A DNA stretch of 64,000 nucleotides from Ignelater luminosus (GCA_011009095.1 VTPC01091318.1:161932-225931); one strand, 5' to 3'; positions 48,301 to 61,539 are shown, numbered from the stretch's first letter. The notes: generated by a model from the sequence alone, not told the origin. Made by a program: numbers and translations.

Positions 48301-51300
48301 CACCTTTAACCATTTCTAATCGATGTTCAGTAATAATTGCTAATTTTTCTACTAAGTTTCTCAAACGTTCTTGAACAGCATGTGATATAACGGCAGCTAC
48401 TTCATTACTAGGTTCGTCCAAACCCCTTTGTGCCATCGCAGATCTAATTTTTTGTTGTAGAGGTCCCATACCTAATAAAAATTCTTCTTTACACGATCTA
48501 ATTTGTGTGCCTACAAATTCGGTTGATCCTAGGATTCTTTGTGTTTCTTCCGCTAAATTAACACCACCCATAGCAGCAACGTCATTAATATCGTCATCTC
48601 CAGTATATGCAGAAGAAAATGATTTTTTCTCTTTGTCTTTGGTTATTGGTTTAGAAATAGTAGAAGGCACTGTGGGTTTAGATCCTTGGGTTTTGAAATT
48701 TGTTACTGGCGTCCTCATTTGTACGGGTGTCGTTGTCCGAACTGTTACAGGAGGTCTAACCTGACCTGGTGTAACCGTCCGTACTTGTACAGGTTGGCGT
48801 ACGACGTTAACACCTGGCCTAACTTGATTATTAGGAAATACAGGGTGTAATGCAGGAGGCTGAGAACTTGATACTATGACAGGCGTTGTCGAATTCGGTT
48901 GCCGTATTGTCGTAACCATTCTGGTAGCTTGTTGAACTGTTCCTCTAACTGGTGTTACTAGTCGTTGCTGGACAACTTGACCAGGTCTAACTACTGTGGT
49001 ACCAGGTGCTACTAGACGTACTTGTGAAGTTGCAACTACTGGTCTAATTTGTGTCTGAACTGTTGGTGTTCCACTAACTATTGAAAACACCACATTAGGA
49101 GGTGGGGGACGGATGCCATCTATTGATAATTCTTTTGTTGCTAATGAATGTCGTAGTAAAGGTAAACTTTTCTGGAAAATTAAATAACATTTTAATAATG
49201 TTTTTATAACAATTCTAGTTATAATTGTGTGAATTGATCATGGTTTATCAAATGTGTATTCTTCAAGATTTAAGGATTCTTAACAATAATCATTTTTTAT
49301 AATGCAACTTAATGTGAAGAATTTTTTTATTGTCTTTTCATCTGTGTTTATTATTAATATTTCATTATCTTTTTTAAATACTATTTAAGCAGTATTTAAT
49401 ACTAATTGTATTATCATTGTTAATCTTAACCTTAAAATATTTTCTCAAGATACATATCATTTTTCTCTTTTTATCTAACCACTTTTCTTACAAAGAAATC
49501 AATTGCTTTTGTAGTTCTATTTTATAGAATGTTATTTCCATTAAGTGTGTTGCATGCAAATATATAATGAAGAAGTTCTTTTTAAGATATTCACCTAACC
49601 TCACTTTCTTTTTTGCATAAAATAACTCAAATATACTAGAAATGAATAAATAATGCAAGCAAATTATAAAATACTAATAGTTCTTTCATTTTCAACAACA
49701 TTACTGTTCCTCTTGGGTATTAAATAACATTTTTTCCAAGCTGATAGGCATTGTTTGGTAAATTTCTACTGTATTTTAAAATGTAATCCAATAATGAGAG
49801 AAAATTCCAGTTTTTCCATCACTGATGTTAAAAGATAACATCAACAAACTTACATTCTGGACATTATGTTGCATAATATAATTAAAAAGATTGTATTTGG
49901 AAGAGGCATTAAATATATAATTTTTGATAATAAAATTAAATGACATTTAGCTAAAATGAGAAAAGATGTAAATAAAACAAAAGCAAACTGACAAATGAAA
50001 TGTAAAAAATTTCAATGCATTAGTGATTTTTTTTCCTAAAAAAGGCTTTAAATGGAATGAAAATCATAACTTTTATAAATCCAGGAATATTAGGAATTGG
50101 TGAGTAAAATTAATTCATATTTTATTTGATAAAATAATTTTTGGATTGGCTAAATTTGTTTTTTTTTGTCAGTTGTAATTTTAAAACTGTTTCTATAAAA
50201 ATTGTGATTTAACATAACCTTACTTGTTATAAAAATGTAGGCATCATAATTTCTATTTCTTCAACTAATGGTCAAAACTGTTCCCATACAATATAGTACC
50301 ATCTTTGAAGGTATTAAAACCAATTTGATTATTCTTGTCAAAATTTAATTAAAAAAATTAAATAAAATCTAACTTGCGACAATTCAAGAGTTTAGTTTTA
50401 AACATTTTTTCTTCTTTGGTGTAATTTAATTTCATAATTTGTGTTGAAAATATTAAAAATTCTTGATTTTGTTGAATAAAAAATATAATAATGGCGACTG
50501 TTATGGCTGACATTTTCATACTGATATGCCTACTTTGACAATGAAATTTTACAAAAAAATCTATACACGATAGAGTTGATCAAGTTAATTAATGAAAAAT
50601 CTAAGCTTGTTTTATTTTTACAACTCAATTAAAAGTTTGATATTTTTAGTCTAAAACTGCCGAATTTTTATACATCGTTACTGATACACCCACTAAAAAA
50701 TTGTCTAAAAATATATTTCCTGACTAATTTTAAATTGCGTTTCAATAGAGTATTTTATGTTTTTACATTAATAATAAATTTTGAGCTTTCATGATATTCT
50801 TAAATATTTCCAACTTTATATTTTATTGAGAATAATTTTAGTGGAACAGTTTTTCTGTATAATTAGACAACTTCATGAGTAGAATTCTTTGTATAATAAG
50901 TAAATAAAAAACTAATTGAAGTCTGATAACTGATAAAAAGCAGCGATTTCTAAAAAACCTAAATTTGTAAATTTGTCATTGCAAAATAAATGAAAAATGT
51001 TTATGTGCAGTAACATAAAGTAAAAAGTAAAAGTGTAATTGTGTGCTCAAGTCTCTTCATGCAAATGATTACGGAAGAGCCAAAAATTGATCAATCTCAA
51101 ATATTTTTAAACATTTATTTAAGTTTTTATCTTCATGAGGTTTTTTTTACGAAAATCTAACCTTCAAAAATAAACAAAATTCAACTTATCAATAAATATT
51201 AAGCTATGTTTACAAACTCACAACGATATTTAATTCAATTTCTAAAATAATAACTGAGATTCTAACTACAAAAAAACTACTGTGCAAATAATAATAATAC

Positions 51301-54300
51301 AAATAAAAAAAGAAAACGTATATACCTTAAGAAATCCAATGAGGCACGGTTGTGGAGAAGCATTAAGTAATCTTTCAAGTCGGTCACAAAAGTCTTCTGG
51401 TTCTACCTTCATGTCGATAAGTTCTTGTATTAATGTTCTTACACTGCGCTCTACCGATCTTGGTTCTCTACTCGACAATTCTAATAAATTGGCTAGGAAC
51501 TTACGACACTTTTCTTTGGTATTGTCATTTGCCGGTCTCTGTATAAAAAATTGTTAAATTAAAAACTTTTTGAAATAGAAAAAAAAACGAAAACAAAAAA
51601 TTATAATAAGTCTTCTTCATATTTTAAAGAAATCTTTTTCAGGTGTAATTTGGTAAGTTTGATTGATTATACTAAGCTATTCAGAGATACTATATTGTTG
51701 TGAGCCCCATTTGTAATTCTTATATAAGTGGTTTAATTCATATGGTTAACGGGTCTCACGTTGGGCACCACTAAACATGTAATATTTATTTAATTTTTGC
51801 ATTGCAATAACCACATGAATCAAGTCAATTATATAAAATTGAGAGATAGCTATTGTGGTATTTGTTATCAAGAAATTTGCCCTTGGCAAAATCTAGTTTA
51901 GAAAAGTTTTGTGACGCACACTGCGATCAAGATTTGAAGCTCACCACTGGGACCTCAGAAACAGTAAATAATAGAAAAATCTTTATAGTAAAACAAGAAT
52001 GAATTGTACAAGTCTTCTTCTATTTTTTCCTATTCTTATTTGTTGATCGACTATCTATCACTTGTTATGTTTCAGATACCAATGGTACACTTCAGATTTT
52101 GGATACACTGTGTATTATAATTATTGTAGGTTAACCTTAAATGAACCTGATAGCATCGTTTCTATCGAACATAATGATAATTAAAATAATAACTTAAATA
52201 CTATTTAATAGATTCATTATTGTTCCGTCAATTCAATACTAGAAATTTATTAATACAGAGATAAATAAATGATACTTCATAGTGTCTTTATAAAGACAAA
52301 AATAGCAGGAAGCAACCGATGTTCAACCCACCTATTTGTGGATTTCCCTCATCCATTGTCCTCTGATAATTACAATCATTAAATTTAAATGAGTTAGTAA
52401 ACATTAATTTTTGAAATTTTCGATTTGAAAATTAATTCTTTTATTAGTTTAAAATTATCAACGTCTTGTTTTCTTTTAACTTCAGTTTATAAAACTAAGG
52501 CAGGAAAAATTTCCTCTACAATTATTTCTAAATATTTCCTCACTTTATTTAAAATCTACGTTTCTAATAGCTACTACCCACTTACTATAATTTCAGAACA
52601 GCAAATCAATAACCATAGCAATATTACAGAGTTTAATATCAAATACGAATCACCTTGAAGATGTATAACTTGATATTATTCAAAAAATAAAATTTGGACA
52701 AGAGAAATTGAAAAAATCCCAAAATATCTAAGATATATTTATGATTTAATGAAAAATAAACAAGAAAAGCAACCTCTTGCTATTTGGATGATCTACAATT
52801 CAGTAATTTAAACTAAAAAGAGGCAAACAAAAATAGCAAAGCATAAAATCAGAAAAAGCTTTACATCTCTTTAAAAAAATCTCATTAGTGTCTACCAAGT
52901 ATAAATCTAAACAATAAAAAAAAAACAAAGAAAAGTGAGGTTAGATTATTTATAGAAATTCTCATCAGTAATCAACTAGAAGCTATCCTAATAATTATTA
53001 GAAATCAACTTACTTGAACAGGTGTTGTTGTTTGGACTGTTGGTGCTGTTGTTGAGGTTGTGGCTCCTGCGACGGCAGTTGGCGTTGTTGCTTGTGTAGC
53101 TGTGGCACCTTGCTATAGTTACATAAGAATAAAAGTTATCAATCTAGAATGATAGGATACTACTGGAAGATGAAATGATTATACCAAAGCAACAAAAGAC
53201 AAGAAAGACAATGTGTTGTACATTAAGCAAAATTGAATTGCCGTTCAATCGCTGCTAACCCATGAATTAAAAAATAAAGCAAAAGAAGCAATATGAAAAT
53301 AAAATTCTTGCTAGCACAATTTGCTTATCTTAAAACATCTTCCTTCATCAACTCTCAGTTTGGGCATACATCATTTCAGCACTTCAACTATGAAAGATTC
53401 CAACAAAATACATAAGGCTGAAAAAAAAATTCAGAACTGTACAAAATTGGAAAAAATATTGAAGCTAAGAATTGCAGTCCAAGCTACCTATAACCAGTAT
53501 AGGTTAAAGATACCGTCTTCTAAAATGGAAATGAGCAGGACGCCAAGATAACTGTTGGACAAGAAGGTTGAGTTTTTGGAATCCAAACTTGAGAAAAAGA
53601 AATACAATCTAAGATAAGATGGGAAGAAGACCTAATCCATATGGAAAGTATTGCCACTGACAGGACAAAATGGAGCTACTATGGGGAGGCCTTTAATTAA
53701 TGGGAACTCATGAATTAGCAGTAACGATCTTTTTTAGAGATATTAATTTATAATTTGTATTGCATTTAACATTATTTGAAAATAAAAAAAAAATCAATAT
53801 GTAAACTGTACTGTAAGTCAAGTTAAATCAGAAAGATCTAATGCAATTGGTAAAGTCCCAGATGCCAATTAATCTTGTGTCTTTCAGAAAGATATTAGAG
53901 GTGGAATGATAACAGATAATTTGAGAAATATTAGTTTTGAAAAGGTCATGAACCTAAAAATGTCAATAGCATGTTTGACTGACTGAGTATCTCTGTCATT
54001 TTTTTAATATGCACTGCTAAAAAGTAACACATACTCTCAGGGTGCTCGAGAGCAGGCAGTTGAACACGCTATAAGACATGAATTTCCTTCCACAGCCTTC
54101 TTTAGACCTACGATTTTTTTGAATCGTATGTTACTTACCATCACAGTACATGTTTGCAATGACTGAAATGATGCACTTGGTCTTGAATATAGCAACAGAC
54201 TGGATAGTGAGTAACAGCCACCAAAAATAAAATTGGAAACATTTGGCCCTTAACTATAGATGTCTTGAGAGGTTAAGTACCTTAGTACACATTGCCAAAT

Positions 54301-57300
54301 TAACCGAAACTGATGATAATAAGACACATGTATAGAAAACTTGACAATTGACCAGATCAAAACAATGCAAACAAGCACCATAATCCAACTGGATAAAACC
54401 AACGAATCGCCTGTCTGGGAATAACAGGACAACTACAATGACAATTGATTTGTCCCTGGAAAAAGGAAAAGCAAGAAAATCCTGCATAACCTTCAAGATA
54501 TCAGCAACATGAATAACAAATTTGGGTCACTGGGAAGAGAACTGTCTTCAATATGAAATCAATAACTTTCAGATAACCATCGACAAAAAATCCAAATTTA
54601 CAATCTCAATGGATTAAAAATTTTGAAAGGCAGGACAGGAATTTATGGTAAGAAATCCAAGATATTCTAGTTCTTCTTGCGAAGACATGTCACTGTTTTT
54701 CAGGCAGAAGTACTATATGATCGAGAAAAAAGTCAATTAGAAGACCTCAAGATTTATTGTCTTGACAGTTTGAGGTTGTTTTTAAAAATAGCAATACGGT
54801 ACAAAGCGATACAAATTAACTAAATGGAGCAGGTAGGTGTTAGCTATCATTTGAAATATTATAACCTAAAATTCTATTCTTCACAATATTATGTTTACTT
54901 TTCAACCAATTGTTCCAAAACACAAATTTTTTATGCTAACAACTGATACCAAGCAATTCTTATGTGTTTGTTTTAAACATAACCTCAAACAGTCAGACAT
55001 AAAATATCAATTAAGAAGCAGAAAAAAAAAATTTGTAGATAAACCATCAACAAAAATAACCGAAGCTACAACGAACTGAAGTCTTTCTAGCTGCAGATCA
55101 TCTGGATAGTCACATAAAAAGGTAGGTACACCTTAAGACTTTCATTTTTTTTTTATACAACTGTACTAGCACAACATTAATCAAAATGCAATTCATGTTT
55201 TGTTCAGATTTTAATACATAAAGACAGTTTTGAGTCATCAATGAAACACTTATAAAGAAAAAAAAAATGATCGCTAAATAAAATCATAGCTAAACTAAAA
55301 ACTAAATAAAGCAGGAAAAGTGCAAAAGCAACTAATAAAAAGAGTCTATGCCAGGAAAGTAATATAAAACATACAATAATAAAATTTAGCATTACACCTA
55401 TTTCTGTGTGATAATGAGAGTAAACCAAATACCAACAAGACATTGTAAAATATTTCAATTACTTTTGTTTCTTGAGATAAGATGATGCAGGAAATATGGT
55501 AATCATTAAACTTGTTCATCTCATTTTGAGAGAAATATAAATTGAAATAATTGCGATGATGATGGTATACACTTTTCAAGCATGTTGATTATTACAACTA
55601 CATTATCCCTTCTCTTTTCTCTCAAGAAACAAAATACTACTCGATTGTAGTGGCAGTTTGAAGTGTTTATTTAGTATCAACATCAATAGTAAAATTATTT
55701 TAAATTGAAAATTCTTTTATGCAACTGAATCCAAAAATAAAAAAAAAGAAAAAAAGAAGAGTAAACTATGCCTATATCATTCTACAGTATACTTTCTTTT
55801 ATTAACAATAAACATTCTACAACCATCCACTTTTATCAACAACTTGTTTATTTCATATTAGTCAGTTCCTTATAAGATTGCAAAATAAATTATTGATGGT
55901 TGTAAACAATCTTGAATTTTCTTTGGCAATGACGAGAAAAAAATGTAACAATTATAAATAAACAAAAAATACAATATTTACCTTTAAAACAAAAATATAT
56001 TGAATGCCAGGAGACATTTTTTTAAAATTTTACTTTAAACCTTTTAATGTTAAAACACCTCTGCTGTCTGAAGAAAAGTAAATAAGAAAAAAGGCATCAC
56101 AGGTAATAATAACTGGAGAGAGGGTAGTTTACAAGGTTGCCAAACTTTACAGTAATGACCTCAAAAACAAAATATATATAATAATAAGACTGTTATGTTT
56201 TTATAAAGATACTCCTATTATGTGCTATGTAATTATACAATATCAACAACAGAATGATTAATTGTAATGAATTTAAAAAGTTATCAGATTTATGGAAATT
56301 TCCCTAATTTGCTATAAGAATTTACAGGAATCCTGTTTTGTTTAAGCACTGCAGATACCTGCAGAAATAAAATGTGTCATCACTAATTTTCCAATACACA
56401 GATGACTAATCTTTGCTTTTTGAGGATTAAGAGATTTTAAATAAATACAGCTATTGCAAATACAATGGCTATGCTTATTTCTTTGAATTTTAAAAGAATG
56501 GGCAACTATTGTGTCCTTTTAACAGTCAAATTTCAGTTAGAAATATCTAAAGGTACCTGCCTTAAGAATTCTTAGAAATGTTCACACATATATTTTCTAG
56601 AACAAATTGAAATGTGCCCACAATCATCAAAAAGTAACAAAATCTGCATAACCTATGATTTTGATGTAAACTTCATAGCTTCAAGCAATAAAAAGAAATA
56701 TTTGATCATATTTTTGTTTTATTTCATTATAGTTTACTTGTGATCTGCTCCTCGTGCTATGAAATCGTTTACAATGAACAGCAGCTTCGCAATGAGAAAC
56801 CCTAGTAAAATAAAAATAGATCATTATGCAGTGTTGCCAGTTCTTCTAAAAACTTTTAATCAACCATATTCTAAAAACTATGGATTTATGGCAAAGAATT
56901 AACTTTTTGATTTGGATTTTGATGTAGATTTTTCATTTCATAGGTTACACAGATTCATTCTTGAAATCGCTGCTTTTTTTGTTTTATAAATGATGACGTA
57001 GAGCAAGAAACGATCTAAGATAAGTTTTTAAATTTTCTGAAAAGAGCTGTCTAAACAGTTGCAGTTTTTGCATTTAGGCAATATAGACAAACTAATATAT
57101 TAACAAATTAAGTCATAAATTTTCATTATTATGATATCCATAATAAACTCTGTTTTGTTCTTTCGGCAGCCATTTTGACCACGTTCCCGAGGTGATACCA
57201 AAAAACTAAAAGTATACGTATCTCTTATTTTTTGATGTAGAATACAATTCTAAAGTAAAAACAAAATTTTTGAAAATTTTTCAAATTTCGGCGGCCATTT

Positions 57301-59933
57301 TGACCATGTTCCCGAAGAGATATCAAAAAATGAAAACATCACGTCGTCTTTACTTTTTGATGTAGAATCCAAATCTGAAGTCAAAATTTCAAAATTTAAA
57401 GAAAATGCAGACAAACATTTTTTTTCAAATTTCGGCGGCCATTTTGACCATGTTCCCGAAGAGATATCAAAAAATGAAAACATCACGTCGTCTTTACTTT
57501 TTGATGTAGAATCCAAATCTGAAGTCAAAATTTCAAAATTTAAAGAAAATGCAGACAAACATTTTTTTTCAAATTTCGGCGGCCATCTTGACCATGTTCC
57601 CGAAGAGATAAAAAACGAAGACACCACGTGGTATTTAGTTTATGATGTAGAAGCTACACCGCCCTAAAGTCTTTCTAAAAAAAGATGAAATTTTAAATAG
57701 TTTGAGCTATAGTAACGATAGCTGGGCATGCACTATTCATCAAGGCCTTAAAGCAGAAAATAGTTTTTGGATGTAAAAAGATGCTTAATGTTTTGGGAAA
57801 ATATTTTATCTAGTTTTTCTTCTTATCTTTTGCCTTAGAATAACATTTTCATATTTGTTCCATGCAACATGTTTCTATTATTATGTATATCAATATTATC
57901 AATCAATTTTTGCATTTTTCTTCTTTAGACAAAAGTTTTAACCACTTTGATAAAGGGCAGAAAGCACATGAAAAGTAATAGTCCTTTTGACATATTCAGA
58001 GACTGTCCTATAGTATGTTCAGAAAAAAAACTGCCTTGAGTAGACTATGATATTTTTAATAATGTATGTCCTAGAAGCAAATCAAATGACATTAACACCT
58101 AAAGTGCCAGAGAAAAAAATCAATACCTAATAGCGGCAAAAGGCATGTTTTGATCCTTTGACAGGCTTGTTCTCCAAACCTTGTGATTAGTGAAAACCTA
58201 CTCGTGAATTAGTGTAAAGCTACTTTTCAAACGACAGGCTGGTACAGGCTTGGTAGACAATAATTCTATACCATGGCCTGTAAAGAAGAAACGTACATTA
58301 CTGACCACGGTGGTCAACCAAAAGAAAAAATTAATAATTTTTTTCATATAAATGTCTAAATCTAAGGCAGAACTTTAGGTGTTAACACTGACAATTAAAA
58401 TTAAAAATCTGGCATTTTTTAACGATGTATGGTTTAAGCATTAGACGTGACTTAGTACTTCAAAAATAAATCACGGTTTCCTTTTCTGAACATACTATAG
58501 AATATTTTGACCTTGAAAACCAAACTATGTTGATTTTTATCGTAACCATAGTTGCAGTATAAACAACTGTCATAATAATTATGTTCAATACGAATAATGT
58601 ATGGGTAGGTATGCAAGACTTATGACAGAAGAAATAAGAAATGTATGAGCAAAAAGGCTGAGTTAAATACAGACCGCAAACTACTGATGAAAACAACATA
58701 TACAAAGACAGACAGAAAAAAATATATAAAGTGAAGAAAAAAAACAAGAAAAACTAAAAAAAAAAATAACATTATAGAAGAAAAATATTAACACTGAAGA
58801 ATAAATAAGAAAAATAAAACAAAATAGAAAACATGGTAGTAGTAGCAGAAGAAATATACTCGTAGAATAGTAAAGATAAAAAGTATTACACATATAGATA
58901 AAATATATTCAAGAGATATTTAAAACAAAAACAAATAATAAATAAAAAATTGAAGAATATAACCAGAAACATAAAAATGCAAAACATAGAGATAGATTCG
59001 AGAAGAGGCAACTGGCAAAGAAGTTGAAAAATGGATTTAGCTGATTTGTAGAAAAGTATTGGGCAGAGTGGGTAGACCAAGAAAACAGATAAGACAGAAT
59101 AGAAGAATTAGCAGAGAAAAGACAAAAAACAGTTCAGCAGATGAAAGGGTGGACAAAATGAGTTGAAACTCAATCTATGCCAACGTCATGACATTCAATT
59201 TTTTTTTTCAAAACAGAACAAAAGAGAGTCGTTACAATTGATGATTGCATAGGTCTACTTTATTGTTACACTCACTAACATAAGTAAAGTTCTCTTAAAA
59301 CATAACAGTCTGTTAAAGAAAATTTAAAACTATACTAATATCTGGTTTTACTTTATTCGTCTAATCCTACAATTGTTAATTTAGTATAGCAGCAAATATC
59401 ATTATTTAAGTATAGAGAAATCAATCTATATCAACTTAATTACTATATAAATGATTAAAGTTTGATAGCAAACCTTAATCCTCCTATAATCACATTATGT
59501 GTGTAGGGAAAGAACAGTTGGTGTCTTCAATCAATCAAATCAACTACAGGAAAGATTACCTACTAGAAGAAAAAAAAAAAATAAAAGGAAAGAAACAAAA
59601 ATTAATTTTCAATTCTACATTAATTATTATTTTCTGCCAATCTACTTTTGTTCGTTTGTTATGTGTATTTGTGTTCACCTGTTGGTCTATGGTCTTTTGC
59701 GGTGCTATAGGTGGACCAGCGAACTGTATATTCAGCCTACTTACTGCAGGAACCGTTTGCATGCGAAATGTGAGCGGTGCCGTGGCGCCAGGAGCTGTAC
59801 TTGAGGTTAGACCTGCTGTCACGGCTGGAGCAGGTCCTACCCTCAAGAGCTGATACTGGCCATTTTCAGTCTTCAGTAGTAGATGACCTTGTTGTCCTGG
59901 TTGTAAACCATGTAACGATTGTAGTGTCAACTG
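45158..59933 (-). CDS. TAF4: TAF4, TFIID subunit 4 (six C-terminal exons; 5' part missing)
   Basis: TAF4 is a core scaffold subunit of the general transcription factor TFIID; it works in the nucleus, pairs with TAF12 through a histone fold, and contacts activators through its TAFH domain. Six coding exons join on the minus strand: 59933-59679, 53112-53014, 51538-51326, 49171-48268, 48208-47946 and 45310-45158. All visible introns are GT-AG and every junction keeps frame (85, 33, 71, 301, one split codon, 87 and 50 codons plus TGA; 628 residues). Order: Gln/Thr/Val-rich segment, TAFH domain, low-complexity Val/Thr/Pro/Gln linker, histone-fold/C-terminal region, charged KAKAKEMQ helix, conserved tail ending YKSYLK. 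The start codon and earlier exons were not found; they lie above 59933. Identification rests on family knowledge of the TAFH and C-terminal motifs and is strong. Confidence 0.93.
46560..47580. other. Unexplained segment in the last TAF4 intron
   Basis: About 1 kb with higher GC than the rest of the intron and no convincing open frame. TCTAGCGGCG at 46726-46735 recurs inverted as CGCCGCTAGA at 46931-46940, about 200 bp apart, which hints at an old inverted-repeat insertion. No target duplication was identified. Confidence 0.3.
47946..48208 (-). CDS. TAF4: TAF4 exon e: charged helical region
   Basis: A 263-bp exon (acceptor TTCTAG|GTCAGC, donor TCGCAG|GTAAAT). It encodes QLKFLEDIDRAERKRHEELE, then LLRAAKSRSKSEDPEQ, KLKAKAKEMQRVEMEELRQR, and ATALQAIGPRKKPRIDDGS. 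The AAKSRS..EDPEQ, KAKEMQ and ALQAIGPRKK blocks are among the best-conserved parts of animal TAF4 and are decisive for naming the gene. The exon ends in phase 0 and joins the last exon across a 2.6-kb intron. Confidence 0.95.
48268..49171 (-). CDS. TAF4: TAF4 exon d: end of TAFH, V/T/P/Q linker, histone-fold start
   Basis: The largest visible exon (904 bp). The acceptor is TTTTCCAG|AAAAGT and the donor AAAG|GTTTGT, leaving one base that pairs with two bases of the next exon to make a Gly codon. It opens with KSLPLLRHSL, then has about 170 residues rich in Val, Thr, Pro, Gln and Arg, then the TAF4 conserved region: GGVNLAEETQRILGSTEF, VGTQIRSCKEEFLL, PLQQKIRSAMAQRGLDE, and SHAVQERLRNLVEKLAIITE. 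The last part is the histone-fold helix pair that binds TAF12. An 85-residue open frame on the other strand (48507-48764) is only a shadow of this coding sequence. Confidence 0.95.
51326..51538 (-). CDS. TAF4: TAF4 exon c: TAFH (NHR1) domain
   Basis: A 71-codon exon, phase 0 at both ends, acceptor TACAG|AGACCG and donor CTTAAG|GTATAT. It encodes most of the TAFH domain: the CRKFLANLLEL helix, SVRTLIQELIDMKVEPEDF and LERLLNASPQPCLIGFLK. In animal TAF4 the SSPQP(Y/C)L-FLK motif precedes the last TAFH helix, and here the next exon begins KSLPLLRHSL exactly as expected. TAFH is a helical domain that binds hydrophobic activator peptides. The exon length and both junctions fit the family. Confidence 0.92.
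53014..53112 (-). CDS. TAF4: TAF4 exon b: Thr/Ala/Gln-rich linker
   Basis: A 33-codon exon, phase 0 at both ends, acceptor CTATAG|CAAGG and donor GTTCAA|GTAAGT. It encodes a low-complexity peptide beginning QGATATQATTPTAV and ending TTTPVQ. On its own it would not be recognisable; it is called because it has consensus splice sites, it is open, and its phase links exon a to the TAFH exon without breaking frame. It may be alternatively spliced, since skipping it keeps the frame. Confidence 0.75.
53590..53700 (+). mobile_element. Possible LINE 3'-end relic in a TAF4 intron
   Basis: Reads QSKIRWEEDLIHMESIATDR then TKWSYYGEAF before a stop. Many insect non-LTR retrotransposons end in a R.RTRWEDDI...A.DR..W..L.EAF motif, and this peptide follows that spacing. 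It is short and isolated, on the strand opposite to TAF4, so confidence is moderate at best. Confidence 0.45.
53701..59678. other. Long TAF4 intron between exons a and b (main part)
   Basis: AT-rich intron sequence. It contains the 144-bp tandem repeat, an A-rich low-complexity run at about 58700-58960, and unassigned sequence at 54000-54800 of slightly higher GC. No further TAF4 exon was recognised, although a small in-frame exon could be missed. Confidence 0.55.
57162..57660. repeat. Tandem repeat, 144-bp period, in a TAF4 intron
   Basis: Units start at the motif TTCGGCGGCCATTTTGACCA at 57287, 57431 and 57575 (spacing exactly 144 bp twice). A diverged first unit starts at 57162 (125 bp before the next), and the last unit is partial. 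The two central units are almost identical. Each unit carries GTTCCCGAAGAGATATC and CTTTTTGATGTAGAA. The 144-bp period is a multiple of three, so the minus strand shows an open frame of 48-residue repeats (57250-57627); it has no start context and no family resemblance, and I treat it as a by-product of the repeat. It lies in the intron between exons 59679 and 53112. Confidence 0.85.
59679..59933 (-). CDS. TAF4: TAF4 exon a: glutamine/valine-rich segment before TAFH
   Basis: An 85-codon exon in phase 0 at both ends. The acceptor is TATAG before CAG at 59933, and the donor is CAG|GTGAAC below 59679. It encodes QLTLQSLHGLQPGQQGHLLL and then a segment rich in Ala, Thr and Pro ending KTIDQQ. The LQPGQQG...KTENGQYQLLRVG style matches the poorly conserved activator-contact region of insect TAF4 proteins. 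It lies 6.6 kb upstream of the next exon. Because it begins in phase 0 without a plausible initiator, more exons must lie upstream. Confidence 0.82.
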
Positions 59934-61539
59934 CTATAAAATAAATCCAACCACAATTAAATTTATCCTGTAATCGAAATAGAGACGAATTATTATGGGC
60001 TATTTCTATTTCTTTATAACAAATTTTATTATTCATAAAGAATTAGAAGTAGCATCAACTGTATTGAGATTCATGCAGAGGAAGCTTCGATATCAAAAAT
60101 GCATACGCTCAAGAAATAATATGGTGATACAAAAGTCTAAACAAAATACTAATAACTGTTAATAATAATAATAATAACATCCATCAATCAGATGGAATAT
60201 AAAATGTAACTGTATCAGGGTTACTATGTAAACACTACAGAATCAAATGCATACATGAAGAAATCACTTGCTACTTCTACTGTCATTATAACAATACAAA
60301 AACTACTAAAGAACTTAAAAAAAAAAATAAATGAATCTCTTCTTGTACGTTTATGTAATAGTTAAAAGTGTATGCTACTTTTAGATGTGTTTTAAAAGCA
60401 GTAACAAGTCAGATAAAAACTGGTAAATCGTACCCTGTACTTCATTAAATGTACCATTGTGACATATGTGTAGATCGCAGACTGATCTACACTAATTAAC
60501 AGTTAACATCACACTAAAAAGAAATAACGAAAAGAACAAAAATAGCAATAATAAAATCGTTAATTTTACAACTCTAAAATGTTGTTAGCGTGAATTGTTA
60601 ATTTAAGTGTTTTAATTATTTCAAATACAAAAAAGCTATTCAAGTTTCATTAATTTCAATAATAATGACCATAAATAAATTGTGTAATTCCAGTTTCATA
60701 TGAAAACTGGTGCAATAGACACACATATTTTGTATGATACAAATGATAAAACGTTGTTTCCATAATTGATTTGAATTGTTTTGTAAAACAATTACCTTTT
60801 ATAAGAAATATTACTAATTATTGATCTCAATATGGTAAAAATAGAAACTTTAAATGAATAAGTTGTAAGCAAATTAAAAGGTTGAAAATGACGTCGATAT
60901 TAAAAACAAAATATTAATGCAGCTACTACATAATTAACATAATCTTATTTTTAGATATTAATATCTTGTTTAACTCCATATGATATTATTTACTGTAAGG
61001 AACGATTCAAACTGGGAAAATTATGCAACATCTTGTTTAAATTGAAGAGAACAAAAGATGATTTCCATAAACATTGGGCAGTTTTTCCATGGCAAATTGA
61101 ATCAACGCTTTTGAAATACAAGCCAAAATCAGATTTTCTCAAAAATTAAGACTTTTCCAATATTTTGGTTATTTGAGAAAGTTAATAGACATGTTTTGCT
61201 CAGAATCTTACGCTTAGTCAATATATTGTATACTAATTAGAATTTCTCTAAAAAACTTCAGCTATATGGAAGCATTTCAATACAAAAGCAAAAATCTTAT
61301 TTAATACTAAAAATTAATATCTTCCAAAGACGGAGTGTTCCTAGATTATGGCTAGATATTTGAAGGAAAAATTCTTTGACTTATTTCAAGATAAAAAGTT
61401 CATATAAACATTATGCCCAAGGTATAGTTTTTAAAAAGTCTCAAAATGTCACTTCTCGTTTCGCTATGGGTATGTAACGAAAACAATGCAATTCTTTTTC
61501 TGGACAAGATTAATTACTCCAAAGCTGAATTGGCAAATA
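59934..61539. other. Sequence upstream of TAF4 exon a
   Basis: Presumed TAF4 intron, because exon a begins in phase 0 behind an acceptor site. An AAT-type microsatellite lies at about 60161-60178. No upstream exon, promoter or start codon could be supported here or in 62141-62716. Confidence 0.5.

Noticed and set aside
48507..48764. 85-codon plus-strand frame
   Set aside because: It is the antisense shadow of TAF4 exon d.
57250..57627. 125-codon minus-strand frame made of 48-residue repeats
   Set aside because: It is an effect of a 144-bp tandem repeat whose period is a multiple of three; it lies in a TAF4 intron and has no start context or known domain.
57162..57660. CRISPR-like array
   Set aside because: The units are 144 bp with no short repeat/variable spacer pattern, in a eukaryotic intron; this is an ordinary tandem repeat.
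58690..58960. Minus-strand Phe/Leu/Ser-rich membrane-like frames
   Set aside because: They are translations of an A-rich low-complexity run in a TAF4 intron.
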